From Macrosoma leucophasiata (Eukaryota; Arthropoda; Insecta; Lepidoptera; Hedylidae), in the NCBI GenBank assembly GCA_036365455.1, contig JAWQUS010000030.1:14404001-14468000 (forward strand): 64,000 nucleotides of DNA. The letters are read 5' to 3'. The notes below the pieces were generated by a model. It ran no database searches. It was not told the DNA's origin and saw only the letters and a list, made by a program, of their open reading frames with translations. Each line of letters opens with the position of its first letter. Position 1 is the stretch's first letter. The position numbers and the translations under genes are program-made. Shown here one piece after another: positions 1-10,129 of this stretch.

Positions 1-618
1 TTCAAGAAGTTCCTTACTGACAAACAAATAACAATAATTTTTACAGCAGTGAATGCACCGTTTTCTAATGGCCTAAATGAAAGGTTGAATCAAACGATAG
101 TTAACAAAATTAGATGCAAAATCAATGAAAATGGAGAAAACAGAGCGTGGACTACAATAGCACATGAATGTGTCGAAAAATACAATCAGACTAACCACTC
201 AGTAACTGGCTATGCACCATGTTATTTGCTATACGGAACAGATGTTAAGGTTTTACCAAAAGAACTACAACAAGGAGGTATAAATAGTGACTGGATCGGA
301 GATAAGAAAACAGCGCTTAATAATACCTTGAAATCACATTACTATAACAAAATGAGGTATGATAGGAATAGAAAACAAAGAGAATTCAGTGTGGGAGATC
401 TAGTATATATAGAAAATGGGAATAAACTAAATAGGAAAAAGCTAGATGAATTGAGAATTGGACCATATAAAATAATTAAAAAGAAATCTAATACAATTTA
501 CGAGATAGATACAGGACATAAAAAAACAGAGTCAAATCTTTTTCATATCACAAAACTAATTCCAGTACAGATAACAGAGGATGAGAATGTGCAAGTATCA
601 AATGGAGAACTGGAGTGA
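1..618 (+). pseudogene. Ty3/gypsy-like retrotransposon pol, integrase C-terminal part
   Basis: The frame is open from base 1 to the stop at 616-618, so this is the tail of a polyprotein whose front lies outside the window. The sequence begins inside the integrase core. The stretch FSNGLNERLNQT holds the Glu of the D,D-35-E catalytic triad, in the form usual for retroelement integrases (NG..ER.N.T). Near residues 140-160 of the frame there is a GPY/F-type module (RIGPYKIIKKKSNTIYEID), typical of Ty3/gypsy integrase C-termini. It is followed directly by a polypurine tract and an LTR, the expected order. No stop or frameshift is visible in this part, so it may come from a fairly young copy. Assignment to Ty3/gypsy rather than Pao rests on the GPY/F module and is likely but not certain. 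Confidence 0.85.
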
Positions 619-645
619 AAATTCACGGGTGAATTTTCTTCCCCA

Positions 646-655
646 TGGGGGGAGA
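646..655 (+). other. Polypurine tract of LTR retrotransposon
   Basis: A purine run (tggggggaga) lies immediately before the LTR start TGTAAAG. It is the expected plus-strand primer site for reverse transcription. Confidence 0.7.
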
Positions 656-916
656 TGTAAAGAAATACTATTTCTTTCTTCGCACTCTGTGTGTTTACTT
701 ACCATGAAGTTTGGTTATAGTTTTGAACTTTTTAATTGTCTGATTTTAAAGAAGAAATGAATTCAGAATGTCAGATGACAGATTTAAATACGAGTTGATT
801 GACAATTGGATAATCAATGAAAATTTTAATATTATATTATTTTATGTTTTAAAAGTGAAAGAATAAACTTTCATTGTCGTTTCTTCTTTACAGCAACACA
901 AGGTTTATTTCTTTCA
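656..916 (+). repeat. 3' LTR of the gypsy-like element
   Basis: The LTR is about 261 bp. It begins TGTAAAGAAATA and ends TATTTCTTTCA, an imperfect inverted repeat with TG...CA ends. A poly(A) signal AATAAA lies at 862-867. The 5' LTR is outside the window, so LTR divergence cannot be judged. Confidence 0.8.
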
Positions 917-943
917 TGTAGTAAAACAGACTTATATGTATAA

Positions 944-1220
944 CTAGCTGTGCCCGCGACTTCGTCCGCGTGAGAATTTATGATTGTTCAGTATCTACCC
1001 GGACGAAGTCGTGGGCGTATATTACATAAGCTATCTGCCAGTGAAAGTCCCGTCGAAATCGGTAAAGCCGTTCCCGAGATTAGCGAGAACAAACAAACAG
1101 AAAATATTGTTTTGGTATATGTACCGTGTATACATACTTAAGCATTTAGTGAAAAGCGGTTATTTTTATATTTCAAACAGACACTCCAATTTTATTTACT
1201 TGTACATATAGATGTATAGA
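944..1220 (-). mobile_element. Helitron-like non-autonomous element (type 1)
   Basis: Read on the minus strand it begins TCTATAC (1220 leftward) and ends CTAG (947-944), with A on one side and T on the other, the target pattern of Helitrons. The 3' part has a GC-rich hairpin made of CGACTTCGTCCG and its complement. It shares most of its length with 15806-16124. It sits just after the gypsy LTR. Assignment to Helitrons is by termini only; no protein is encoded. Confidence 0.65.
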
Positions 1221-1520
1221 TAACCAGAGATTTCAACGTAGATACGAGTACGTTGTCATAGGTTAGGATCCCACTGCATAATCATTTCGTTCATCCAGAT
1301 ATGCTGCAAACTTAATTTTTACGCATATTTATAATCTAGAGAAGGGAATATATATCCACTAGGTTGCCTGTCAAAAATTGACCGCAAGTATTTTTAATTA
1401 AATTATTTATTTGTATACTTAACAGCCAGCAACTATTATTTGCGGCCGATTTAATTTGGCTCCCCTATGTCATAATAACAAGAAAAAAATAGCTTTTATT
1501 TGATGTGTAAATAATATATA

Positions 1521-2423
1521 AGGTTGGGGAAAAAGTTTCTTCGCATTTTTTAAGATAATTCAAAACATTTTTTAATATAGTCTATTTAAATTTAACTTAA
1601 GTATGTATGTACCATTTTGTTCGGTAACCTTTTGACATCTTGTAGGTAGGGACATGATTCCATTGCTATAAAAAATTTGGGACTTCTCATCAAAATACCG
1701 CGACAAGTGGATTTGGCAGTCCTCTCGTGATGTTAACCTAACATTGCATAAAGAATTCTGAAGAGACCGAAACAGGTGGAAATCTGAAGGTCAGGACTAT
1801 ACGGCGGATGCATTAACACCTCCCAGCCAAACTCTCTTAATTTTTGCTGCGTGGCTATAGATGTGTGAGGTCTAGCGTTATCATGATGAAACACCACATC
1901 CCTTCTGTTGATCAATTCCGGCCGCTTTCTCTCAACTTCTTGCTTTAATCTCATCAGTTGTTCGCAGTAAAGTTCAGAATCGATAGTCCTGCCTGGTGGT
2001 AATAGCTCATGATGAATAATGAATAATAAATACGTCGTAACTACTGATATGTCGATCTTGCTCATTTTATCCGTAATAGGGCGACCAGAGCGAGGTGCGA
2101 TCTTTGACATCAAAATTTCCGGATTGAAAACGCTTAAACCAAATTTGTGCTACTCTCACAGACACTGCCTGCACTAGGTCCATAAACATCGCAAATTTTT
2201 TTCGCGGCTTGCGTTGTATTTTTACCTTTTTTGTAGTAAAATTTTAAAATGTATCGGATTTCTTCATTAGATTCTTCTTTGCCTAATTTGAATTTGGAAT
2301 TATGTTCTTTAAAATTTTAACTTTCAATGATACCAAAACCAGCCAGATACAAATACTACAGCCAAAGAGATTTTATTACAAGTTCATACATACTATAATG
2401 CGAAAAGACTTTTTCCCCAACCT
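1521..2423 (-). mobile_element. mariner transposon, defective
   Basis: The terminal inverted repeats of about 28 bp begin AGGTTGGGGAAAAAGT and are flanked by TA at 1519-1520 and 2424-2425, the Tc1/mariner target. The length is about 900 bp, against roughly 1.3 kb for an intact mariner, so it carries internal deletions. It is inserted in the foldback element 1259-2988. Confidence 0.92.
1733..2330 (-). pseudogene. mariner transposase remnant
   Basis: Reading leftward from about 2330, the frame shows a helix-turn-helix-like stretch (YYKKGKNTTQAAKKICDVYG). It then gives pieces matching the mariner linker (WFKRFQSGNF, SGRPITDK), and finally HHDNARPHTS and HPPYSPDL, which carry the second and third catalytic Asp of the D,D34D triad. 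The longest open piece is 1733-2113, 126 residues, against about 345 in active mariners. The region with the first catalytic Asp is missing, frames shift between the N- and C-terminal parts, and the end after PDL is out of frame. It cannot encode an active enzyme. The element is old and non-autonomous. Confidence 0.9.
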
Positions 2424-2454
2424 ATTATATATATATAATAGGTTGGGGAAAAAT
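2410..2454. repeat. Perfect palindrome of two facing mariner ends
   Basis: The right end of the mariner and a second, isolated copy of the same end (2440-2453) face each other across a (TA)n spacer. Together they form a perfect palindrome of about 45 bp. Confidence 0.85.
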
Positions 2455-2599
2455 ATATAGACGTAAAAAGATAACGGGGCGGAACTAAAACTTGTAGGGG
2501 CGGCCAAGTGCGCAACGGCAGCCGTGATTTTTCAGTCTTCATACATATTGCCGTGCAATAAACAATATTTTATTGTGATATGTTCTTAGGTTTTCGCGA

Positions 2600-2810
2600 G
2601 CTACACTCATTGAAATAAAACTATTTGGTATGGATGGAAGTAGCTACATATAATTTTTTCAAACTTCTGTCAGACAAATGTCACCTCAGTCTGCCCGGGA
2701 CCACGGAAGCTGAAAAGCGACCGAAACGTCGGGTTGATTTTAAAAATCATTTTAGTTTAATATACGCGAGATAAATCCGTAAAAATAGTTTTATTTCAAT
2801 GTATATTTTA
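2600..2810 (+). mobile_element. Possible Penelope-like retroelement fragment
   Basis: The motif GACCGAAACGTCGGG at about 2720 resembles the conserved motif near the ends of Penelope-like elements. A 19-bp inverted repeat (cattgaaataaaactattt) lies at about 2608 and again, inverted, at about 2785. No coding sequence is present. The call rests on motif resemblance only. Confidence 0.3.
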
Positions 2811-3005
2811 TTGAAAAAACAAAAAAAAAATCTAGGCCAAAAAAATTATAAAAAATATTTGCGGCCATTTTTTGATAGGCAACCTAGTGGATATAATGAT
2901 ATTCTGTATAGATTATAAATATGCGTAAAAGTGAGGCTTGCAGCATATCTAATCATACGAAATGATTTTGCAGTGGGATCCTAACCTATCACCTCTATGA
3001 TAAAA

Positions 3006-3110
3006 ATTACAGGGTACGGCCCTTGCCACCTGATCGAAACACCAACGAGCTGAACACCACCATTGAGATTAAGTAGATTAGGTATTGCGATGGTGACTAC
3101 GCCCGCAACC
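3006..3110 (-). repeat. Diverged fragment of SINE family A
   Basis: The order of short blocks (tacggccc, cacctgatcg, gctgaacac, aggtattgcg, cgcccgc) follows the middle of family A (reference copy 45337-45607) in reverse, at clearly lower identity than other copies. Confidence 0.5.
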
Positions 3111-3540
3111 AACGTCATTGGAACTATACCTCCAGCAAAATTTATACCAACACGGCTCAAATCCTCTTACAAACACCTAGAAGGTACCGGGTATGTAATA
3201 GAAGTTAAAGTTCTCGTTGCAAAGTAAAAGAGAAGTTTTAGTGAGAAGAGTGTAACCCCTAGTTTGCACTAAAAACATTATACATGATGATGTTTCGCAA
3301 CTCATCGCATAAAGTATGTATTGCGATAAATGTCTTGTTGGTGCTAGCGTTTGCACTGCTGTCAAAACTATCATTTTAACATGTTTTTAAGTGACTGTTT
3401 AATCAATGTAAACTCACGGTAACACGTAACACAATTTGTCCACCGCTACAATTAAAGGTGTATAATTGTGTTTCTGCAACTTTTTTTATCTATGAGAAAG
3501 GTATAGACGTCATCATTGTGTTCTAAAGTATTTATTTACC
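3111..3540. other. No gene or clear repeat
   Basis: This is AT-rich sequence with short open frames only. There is no recognisable protein similarity or inverted repeat. Confidence 0.5.
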
Positions 3541-3635
3541 AACTAACTGTGCCCGCAACTTCGTTCGCGTGGAAGTGGCTTTGGGCAGCATTTTTGGATA
3601 TATCTTTGGTTAATTTTGGATCATACAAAAACAAC

Positions 3636-3785
3636 ACGCTGGGCGTCGAGATGCTGGACGTGGGGACGCTGGGCGTCGGGACGCTTGCCGTCGGGACGTT
3701 GGGCGTCGGGACGCTGGGCGTCGGGATGCTGGGGGTCAGGACGCTGGGCGTCGAGACGCTCGACGTCGGGACGCTGGGCGTCGGG
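3636..3785. repeat. 15-bp GC-rich minisatellite, 10 copies
   Basis: There are ten head-to-tail copies of a unit close to ACGCTGGGCGTCGGG. Because 15 is divisible by 3, both strands stay open (LGVGT-type on +, VPTPS-type on -), which creates long but meaningless open frames. It starts about 95 bp after a short tgcccgcaacttcgt fragment of the type-1 Helitron-like end. Confidence 0.92.
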
Positions 3786-3789
3786 TTCA

Positions 3790-4610
3790 TAGGTTCGGTT
3801 AATAGGTTCTTAATTGCAATTATTTTACATAATTTTTTTCTCGAATAACAAACACATAAAAGTATTATCCAATTTGGTGCAGGAGTTTGGAAGTTATGCA
3901 GTACAACGTTACTACACTTGTAAGGTTAATACCTGAATTGCAATCATTCATTTTTTATTTATGTAAATGTTGCTCGATCTTCTCGTACAACCTAATATTA
4001 CCCTACGGCTACATAAGTAGAAAATCCGGTTCCAGGTTTTGATGAAAGCTTTTAAAACGAATTATGAACACAGCCCACAATACCATGCGGCAAATTGGAC
4101 AGAGCTCTATTTTTGTGAACCAAATCAATTTTCGAGTTGACGCTCGTACAGCGTATATGTTTGGTATGGATGAAAATCTCTGTTAGCACAAAGGGACGTA
4201 ATGACGCAGTTGTTTCGTGCCCAATCCATTTTAAGCCGCGTTTGAGCTATATGGAGTTAGTACATGAGGTGAATCTCTTTTTATTTCATTTGCAACCACG
4301 TCATGTTTACTTGTCCATGTTTTTAAAGGAGTAACTGTGGGATTCGTTACGTGTATCGTCTCAAAAGCAACATAAAGGTATTATAACTGGCTAGGTACGT
4401 GTCGGACCACGCGCAATGTAGGATCCCGTTTTTCAAGAACATTTTATAAGTTAATCGACTATTACCCGTAAAGTAATGGAGCCTACTCATCTGAGATAGT
4501 TTTCCTTTCAGATTCATTTGATGATATTATCCAAAGATAGATAATATCTTTGATATTACCACAATTTTTTCATACTATGCTCGGGGAAAATTGGACATGT
4601 GGAGGAGAGA
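3790..4610. other. No gene or clear repeat
   Basis: Apparently unique AT-rich sequence. I saw no coding similarity on either strand. Confidence 0.45.
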
Positions 4611-4611
4611 G

Positions 4612-4880
4612 GTCATCATCATCATATCAGCCGAAAGACATCCACTTCTGGACCAAAGCCTCCGCATTAAAGGGATATCGCCACGATTGGCATGCGGATT
4701 GGCGATCGCGGTGGCAGTAGTTCTATAGTTAGTTAGTTCAGTTTTTACCACTGCATTTTAATGATTTGACCGCCATTGTTCGGTTGAATGACTGTACTAG
4801 TGAGAGAGGTCTCTTCCAGTAGAAGAAAATTCTTCCGCTAATGTGCGTCGTCACATCCCAATGCCACCGTAGGATAGGTA
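4612..4880 (-). mobile_element. RTE-type LINE 3' end (family D)
   Basis: Read on the minus strand, this ends with the block complementary to ccgaaagacatccacttctg and a (GAT)n tail, the 3' end typical of lepidopteran RTE-like LINEs. Upstream blocks (ccgccattgttcggttga; catgcggattggcgatcg) recur at 7995-8275, 12290-12480 and 56385-56660. No intact protein is present. Confidence 0.65.
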
Positions 4881-4938
4881 TCGATTCGAAATTCCGAAAC
4901 GGATTTCCAAGTGTATGGCCGCCCTAACGGTTCCTTTT

Positions 4939-5046
4939 AGGGCTCTAACTCACTAGGACGCCATGGCGACTTCGCCGGCTACGTATCCAAGCTGCTAGTA
5001 TGGACATTCATGATACCTATGGCGTCCTAGTGAGTTAGGGCCCTAA
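4939..5046. repeat. Short foldback/MITE, 28-bp arms
   Basis: The left arm (4939-4966) and right arm (5018-5046) carry aactcactaggacgccat and its complement with about one mismatch. They surround a ~50-nt centre. No protein is present. Confidence 0.75.
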
Positions 5047-5700
5047 GTGTTAGAAGTTTCCTGGTAGTGTGAGAAATGTTTTATTTATTGATTAAATGCA
5101 CTTTATAAGCATTATTATAGCAAAATATTAGCGTTCTGCACTTCTCCTACATATAAACTATAAGTGTGCCAAGTTTTCATATTCCTTCATCAGCGCAATT
5201 TTGATAAAAAGGGGTCTTAAGTTTTTCCTTCACATATCAATATTATGATGATGATGATAAGCTAGTATTTTCGTCGCCAATTGCTCCGTTATCATGCATT
5301 GCGTGATTGCATCTTACGCCTGTAGCATTCTCTGTAGCAAATCAATTAAATTAATTGAAGCAGCTGCACAGCCTAGATTGGTTAGTTATAAATATATATT
5401 TAAAGGTCACTGTTATTCTAATGGCCTTGGGTTTTAATACATACACTGACATGGGCATAGTCAGGTTACTCTCCGATTAACCAAGATAAATTAAATACAA
5501 TCTGTTCCATTGGACTAAAATAATGTCATCGTGTGTATTGATTGAGCAGAAATAAATAGAGATGTCTTGTATTTTTTATTACAGATGTGAACTGTACTTG
5601 GCTTACTTAGCCAGTGGCGTTTCTCATACCTAATCTCCTACAACCCTACTTCAAAATCCAACGCTATGTGTAAAATTTAGCTCGTCTCGCACATCTATCT
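5047..5700. other. No gene seen
   Basis: AT-rich sequence with a short (ATG)n run near 5245. There is no coding similarity. Confidence 0.45.
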
Positions 5701-5705
5701 TCTCA

Positions 5706-5834
5706 CCCCCTTATTCATAAACGTACATTAGCTACGTTTTAGTTACAGAATGCTTTGTCTTCGTCAGTTGCATTGTCAACTGTGCAGGATAGACAAAGCA
5801 GAGATTAGCAACAATACGTTTATGAATGAGGGGG
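5706..5834. mobile_element. MITE, ~129 bp
   Basis: The inverted ends read CCCCCTTATTCATAAACGTA and its complement, with one mismatch. The ~90-bp centre has no frame. Confidence 0.75.
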
Positions 5835-5843
5835 TAAGAGTTT

Positions 5844-5898
5844 AGTTCGCACTCTAGCTGCTCCTCCTGTACTTAGAGGAGGAGCTAGAATGCGAACT
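5844..5898. repeat. Hairpin immediately after a MITE
   Basis: The arms of about 23 nt (agttcgcactctagctg and its near-complement) are separated by 8 nt. It lies 9 bp beyond the MITE 5706-5834, so it may be a second small element. Confidence 0.7.
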
Positions 5899-5899
5899 A

Positions 5900-6975
5900 T
5901 AGCGTGTTTATTTTTCATGTAGCTATGCATTGGCACTGAAAAAAAGCAATTATATTTTTTTCTCCATTTTTCTTTCAATATTCACGAAACCAAAGAAATA
6001 CTCTACTACTTTGGTTGAGATACCCGAGACTACGATAATATACAACGAAACATGACTATGGTTAAGGACAAGAACATGTCCAAGTTAATCATAAAATTTA
6101 ATCATTGAATTTGATTATACGTGAATTCGAAGATCACATTAACATGTCTGAAAAATTAGAGAGAAATAGAATTTAAATAATAGAAATTTGAACAGAAACA
6201 CAATGACAGAAACACAGCAACAGTAAGCACTTTACAGACTTAAACAAACCAGAGCCATCGCCGGAGCATACCAGTGGATCTTTAAAACTAAGCCTTAACT
6301 TGGCTCCTTAAATTGAAAGACAGAAAACTTTAGCCATTTCAAGCGATCCGACTGCCGAAAATTTTTACATAAATCATAAATTTATGCGCTCCTTCATTGA
6401 GGATTAAATTTTGCTTATTATCAAATGAAAGGGCATTAATAAAGCGAGCCAAAACTATGGTGTACACCACACTGACGTATTACCTGTGTGGAATGGGCAG
6501 TTTTATCGAATTTTAATATTATTGATTGCATCGCTACCCACAGCGCGGTGAAATTTACTAAAAAGTGATTGGAACAACGGCAGGTTTGATTTTTGTTTGC
6601 GTTCGCGGATATAACTACATTGCTCCATTATCTACCCTTGATAATTAATAAGCTTCGAATTATGATAGATGATACTTTGATCTATGGTAGGAAACTTAAA
6701 GGAATACAGGAAAAATTAAGATCGGAAAAGCAACGCCTTGTGCGAAATTAACATTTTCTTGTAGCACTAAAACGATCAGTTTGAAACGACCAGACGTTTC
6801 AAACTCCCTATGCTAAAAGTAGTAACAGAAAGTAAACAAATTTGTTTCTCATTTTATATTTTAAAGCTGAACTAGTTAGGTATTGTAAACTCATTGTGGT
6901 AATTGATTCATGTATGTACTTGAACAAAAGAATCATTTCTTTAAACAAATCATAAACAATGTAGTATGTAGGTAT
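5900..6975. other. No gene or recognised repeat
   Basis: This is AT-rich sequence in which both strands are interrupted by frequent stops. Confidence 0.45.
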
Positions 6976-6980
6976 AAACA

Positions 6981-7196
6981 CTAGCTGCCCCGACGAACTT
7001 TGTATCGCCTTAAAAGAATAAAAAATTATATGACCAAATAATCAAAAAAAAAAATTGTTAGAATCATTATTGCCATTTAGGGATATAATCCGATTCTTTT
7101 ACCTACCAATACACAGATAATTTCATGATTGTCGGTTCAGCCGTTTCGAAGGAGTACTTTTACAAACACTGTGATACGATAATGTTATATATTAGA
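6981..7196 (-). mobile_element. Helitron-like element (type 2), diverged
   Basis: Minus-strand end CTAG at 6981-6984, preceded by gcgatacaaagttcgtcggg. It shares the motifs cctccgaaacggct-like and gaagttcgtcggggcagctag with the two copies at 26478-26858. Confidence 0.65.
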
Positions 7197-7399
7197 TATC
7201 TGATTTATTTACAAAATCAGAATCAGAATCAGAAACTCATTTATTCATTTAAGGTGACAGGCACCTCTTATGACACGTCAAAAACAAACAAAATTAATTA
7301 AAGTGAATAACAATTGATTTACATGTCAATCAAGATAAAAAAACATACCTACATGACATACATCATACATACATAATCAGACATACGACAAACGTAGAA

Positions 7400-7680
7400 G
7401 ATATAGTAAAAAAAGTTAGACAGTTGGAATGGCGGTGGGTGAATGTGACATGGCAGGAGAAAGTAGAACAAAATGGACTAAACTATAATAGAGCAACCGC
7501 GAGATCGAAGAAGGAGAAGAGGCAGACAAGTCAAAAGATGAACAAAGGATGTAAAGAAAATGGGGGAAAAAATTGGTCAAGAAGAGCAAAGGTAAGGTAT
7601 TAATAGAAAGAGCTGGAAGAGGCCTGTGTCGCAGGACACGCTGACAAAGAAACTTGGTAATCCGATGTGTAAAAATACGA
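7400..7680 (+). pseudogene. LINE ORF2 C-terminal remnant
   Basis: Across two shifted frames the translation gives pieces such as LEWRWVNVTWQEK and EQPRDRRRRRGRQ. These resemble the basic C-terminal tail of RTE/Jockey-type LINE proteins (W.W.GH..R...W, PR..R..GR...RW). Frames shift between the pieces and stops occur. The 3' part continues as non-coding sequence without a clean tail. Confidence 0.5.
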
Positions 7681-7994
7681 GTTAACTTTATACAAAATTG
7701 TAATTAATTAAATATGTTTAGTATCAGCAATAAAGGCTATATAATAAAAAATATACATTATCCATCTAAACATGAAATAATCTAAATGTGCTATAGATAA
7801 TGCTAGGATGTGAGCTGTTTACTAATAATAAAAAAGATACCATTTACAACTTTTTAAGTATTATTACATATTCTCTGGTATTAATATTAAAAAGCACCTC
7901 AATTGACTGGATTTTATTCCCTTCTAGATAGTATTCGATAAAGCTTTTTACTAAGAGCTTCGAGTCTATGTATATTGCTCCTATTTCATAGACA

Positions 7995-8275
7995 ATCATA
8001 TCAGCCGAAAGACGTTTACTGCTGGACCAAAGCCTCCGCATAAGGGGAATATGCCATAATCACCACGCTTGGCATGCGGATTGGCGATCGCAGTGCCGGT
8101 TGTTTTATCGCAGGACGCTGCTGCTGCTGCCAATCTTACGTTTTTGTACTTAATACCGCCCTCTTGGAATAGTTTGACCGCCATTGTTTGGTTGACTGAC
8201 TGCACTAGTGGATAAATTCTCTTCCAGTAGAAGAAAATTCTTCCGCTAGTGGGCAGTGGGTCGTCATGTTTCGAC
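7995..8275 (-). mobile_element. RTE-type LINE 3' end (family D)
   Basis: Same block order as 4612-4880, with the tail block tcagccgaaagacgtttact and the internal block ggcatgcggattggcgatcg. It contains a short (GCT)n run near 8115. It abuts the 5S-headed SINE at 8280. Confidence 0.65.
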
Positions 8276-8279
8276 GCCA

Positions 8280-8645
8280 ATATAATAATAATAATGGCAA
8301 CCCATTATACGTTCCACAGCTGGGAACGAGTCTCTCCCCTTTTTGGGGGGAGGCCTGGAGCTTACTCCACCACGCTGCTTCAATGCGGATTGGTGGAGAT
8401 ACGGGTTAGTGGCCAACCCGCTGTCGGATGTTTTCAAACCGCCCAACAGGCATCCGACAAGGTTTAACGACTGCTATCTATCGACAGCAACCGGGACCGG
8501 CTTAACGTGCCCTCCGAAGCACGGAAACGCGCATTTTAATTTGCCACTAGCGGTAACCCATCACACCGACCGCGCCCGTAATGCTTAACCGAGTAGATCG
8601 CTTACGATCTACACCAGCCGCGGGGCCATGCGCGCTTCAATACGC
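8280..8645 (-). mobile_element. 5S-rRNA-headed SINE (SINE3-like), copy 1
   Basis: On the minus strand the head carries two blocks close to the 5S rRNA internal promoter: ggttaagcattacgggcg (box A/IE-like) and, 15-20 nt on, a match to GATGGGTGACCGC (box C-like; here slightly altered). A family-specific body follows, then a LINE-like end (gctgtggaacgtataatggg) and a (TAA)n tail, here at 8282-8295. Open frames on either strand are not conserved and are rejected as genes. Confidence 0.75.
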
Positions 8646-8674
8646 CAATATTGAGCCTTAACTCAGCCTCCTGA

Positions 8675-8845
8675 TTTAGGTACATTACCTAATCAATATT
8701 AGCAATATTCGGCACTATCGTGCTCCGGTTAGATGGTAGTGTATGGCTTCATTATAACTGTCACGGAGGCACAAATATTGAGGCCTCAGCGGTGGATGCG
8801 CATCTGCATTATGACTTCCGGTGCTATAAACATTTTATGTCTTTA
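8675..8845 (+). repeat. SINE family A, diverged subfamily
   Basis: Shows gcactatcgtgctccggtt, agatggtagtgtatggcttc and gatgcgcatctgcatt in family-A order. The variant 'ggttagatggtaatgtatggcttc' also occurs at 15228-15400, so it marks an older subfamily. Confidence 0.65.
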
Positions 8846-9034
8846 GGCTGATCCTTATAATCACGCTCCTTCCCGACCTCAGATCGCGCGTAAAATATCT
8901 TTTATTTTATTATTTTTTTTTTCATTTTTCCTGCTTTTCCCATTGGTTCTAGTCAATTTTATTTTGGTTACAAAAAATATGGACACTTGCCTTCCATGTG
9001 AACTGAATGTTTGTTTCCCACCATTATTACCTAC

Positions 9035-9326
9035 TTTTACTGGTGGTAGAGCTCCAGTGACGGAGCTCGCGGGCGTAGGCACCACCGCATTACCTAATAT
9101 ACTTGCCGCTAAATGGTAGTGTTCAACACTATCGTGTTTCGGTCAGGTGGTAATGTACGGCCCTGTAATTTCCGGCACAGAGGCATAAGACCTTAGTCCT
9201 CAGGAGTGGTAACGCATCTGCATTTTGACCTTGGTCTTTGTGTGGGTGTCTATAGGCTGCAGTCATCACTTAACATCAATGTGAACTGCATGCTTGTTTA
9301 CCACTTCCAATACATAAAAAAAAAAA
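9035..9326 (+). mobile_element. SINE family A, full-length copy
   Basis: Starts actggtggtagagctccagt and ends ccaatacat plus a poly(A) run. About 290 bp. The start is shared by copies at 17848, 45337, 55088 and 47455 (inverted), so it marks the true 5' end. No tRNA B box is obvious; the TGGTAGAGC near the start resembles an A box. Retroposition is supported by the copy at 59341. Confidence 0.85.
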
Positions 9327-9506
9327 GTCTTCTTGATCTTTTCTAGACTCGTAATTAGGTAATATCAACTGCTTCATTATTAATTGTCTCTTAATTTTGT
9401 GGAAATCTTTGGTCATTATGAGGCATTCCTATCACAAGTAATAAAAGGCATTCTCAACTCCAATATATAAACTGCTATCTTACAAAATTCTGTCATGTGC
9501 TTTTCA

Positions 9507-9929
9507 CAATAAAGCCATATTTGAATACGCGTCAGAACACAAGCGTAGGTGTGCAAACCTCAACGTGTCTCTCGACATCACGAAATTATTCCGAGATTGG
9601 ACGCTAGCATTGATCTCTGTTCCCCGAAATGGAATATCAGATTCCGAAATGTAAACAGAATGAACAACCATCTAGTAATCCGTATTTAACCAATTTTTTT
9701 CCGTGTACCTATAGCAACACGGATACCATGGTTGTGGATGTTCCAAACGTTTTTCTGGGCAACTAGGTAATTTTTTAGGTTTCTCATCTCAAAACGAAAT
9801 AAAGAAACCATTATCAAATATTAACCAAATTGGTTGTGACAGACGGACTGACAGACAGATGCACGCGTTTTTCCTTCATAGGTACGAAACTCTAAAAACA
9901 ATTGTTAATAATCAACAGTGGCAATCTGA
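9507..9929. repeat. Tandem duplication, unit 1
   Basis: Unit of about 423 bp starting caataaagccatatttgaat. Unit 2 starts at 9930 and resumes after the hAT-like insertion (11650-11981). Shared blocks include ggaatatcagattccgaaat, aaacgaaataaagaaaccat and gtgacagacggactgacaga. Confidence 0.85.
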
Positions 9930-10129
9930 CAATAATGCCATATTTGAATACGTGTCAGAACACCAGCATAGGTGTGCAAACTAGGGTTGTCGAGGAAGTG
10001 ATTATGAGGAAGAGGAGGAGGAAGAGGAATTATGATGCGCCAATTTAGAGGATGCGGATGAGGAAGAGGATATTTTTATGAGGAAGAGGAAGAGGAAGTA
10101 GATGACATAATAATACTAGCAACTCTTGA

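Larger units (their letters stand above)
1259..2988. mobile_element. Foldback element with ~150-bp inverted ends
   Basis: The left end (1259-1415) and right end (about 2845-2988) are inverted copies over roughly 150 bp, both starting taggttaggatcccactgca. The element is flanked by TCA at 1256-1258 and 2989-2991, a possible 3-bp target duplication. A third copy of the left arm is at 12114-12265. The interior holds a mariner (1521-2423), a stray mariner end and a possible Penelope-like fragment. No transposase of its own is visible. Confidence 0.7.

Noticed and set aside
3516..3848. 110-codon open frame with LGVGT repeats
   Set aside because: A by-product of the 15-bp minisatellite; the opposite strand is equally open.
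8343..8588. Frames in the 5S-headed SINE (similar ones at 10172 and 24125)
   Set aside because: They recur only because the SINE recurs, on the antisense strand, and differ by frameshifts between copies.
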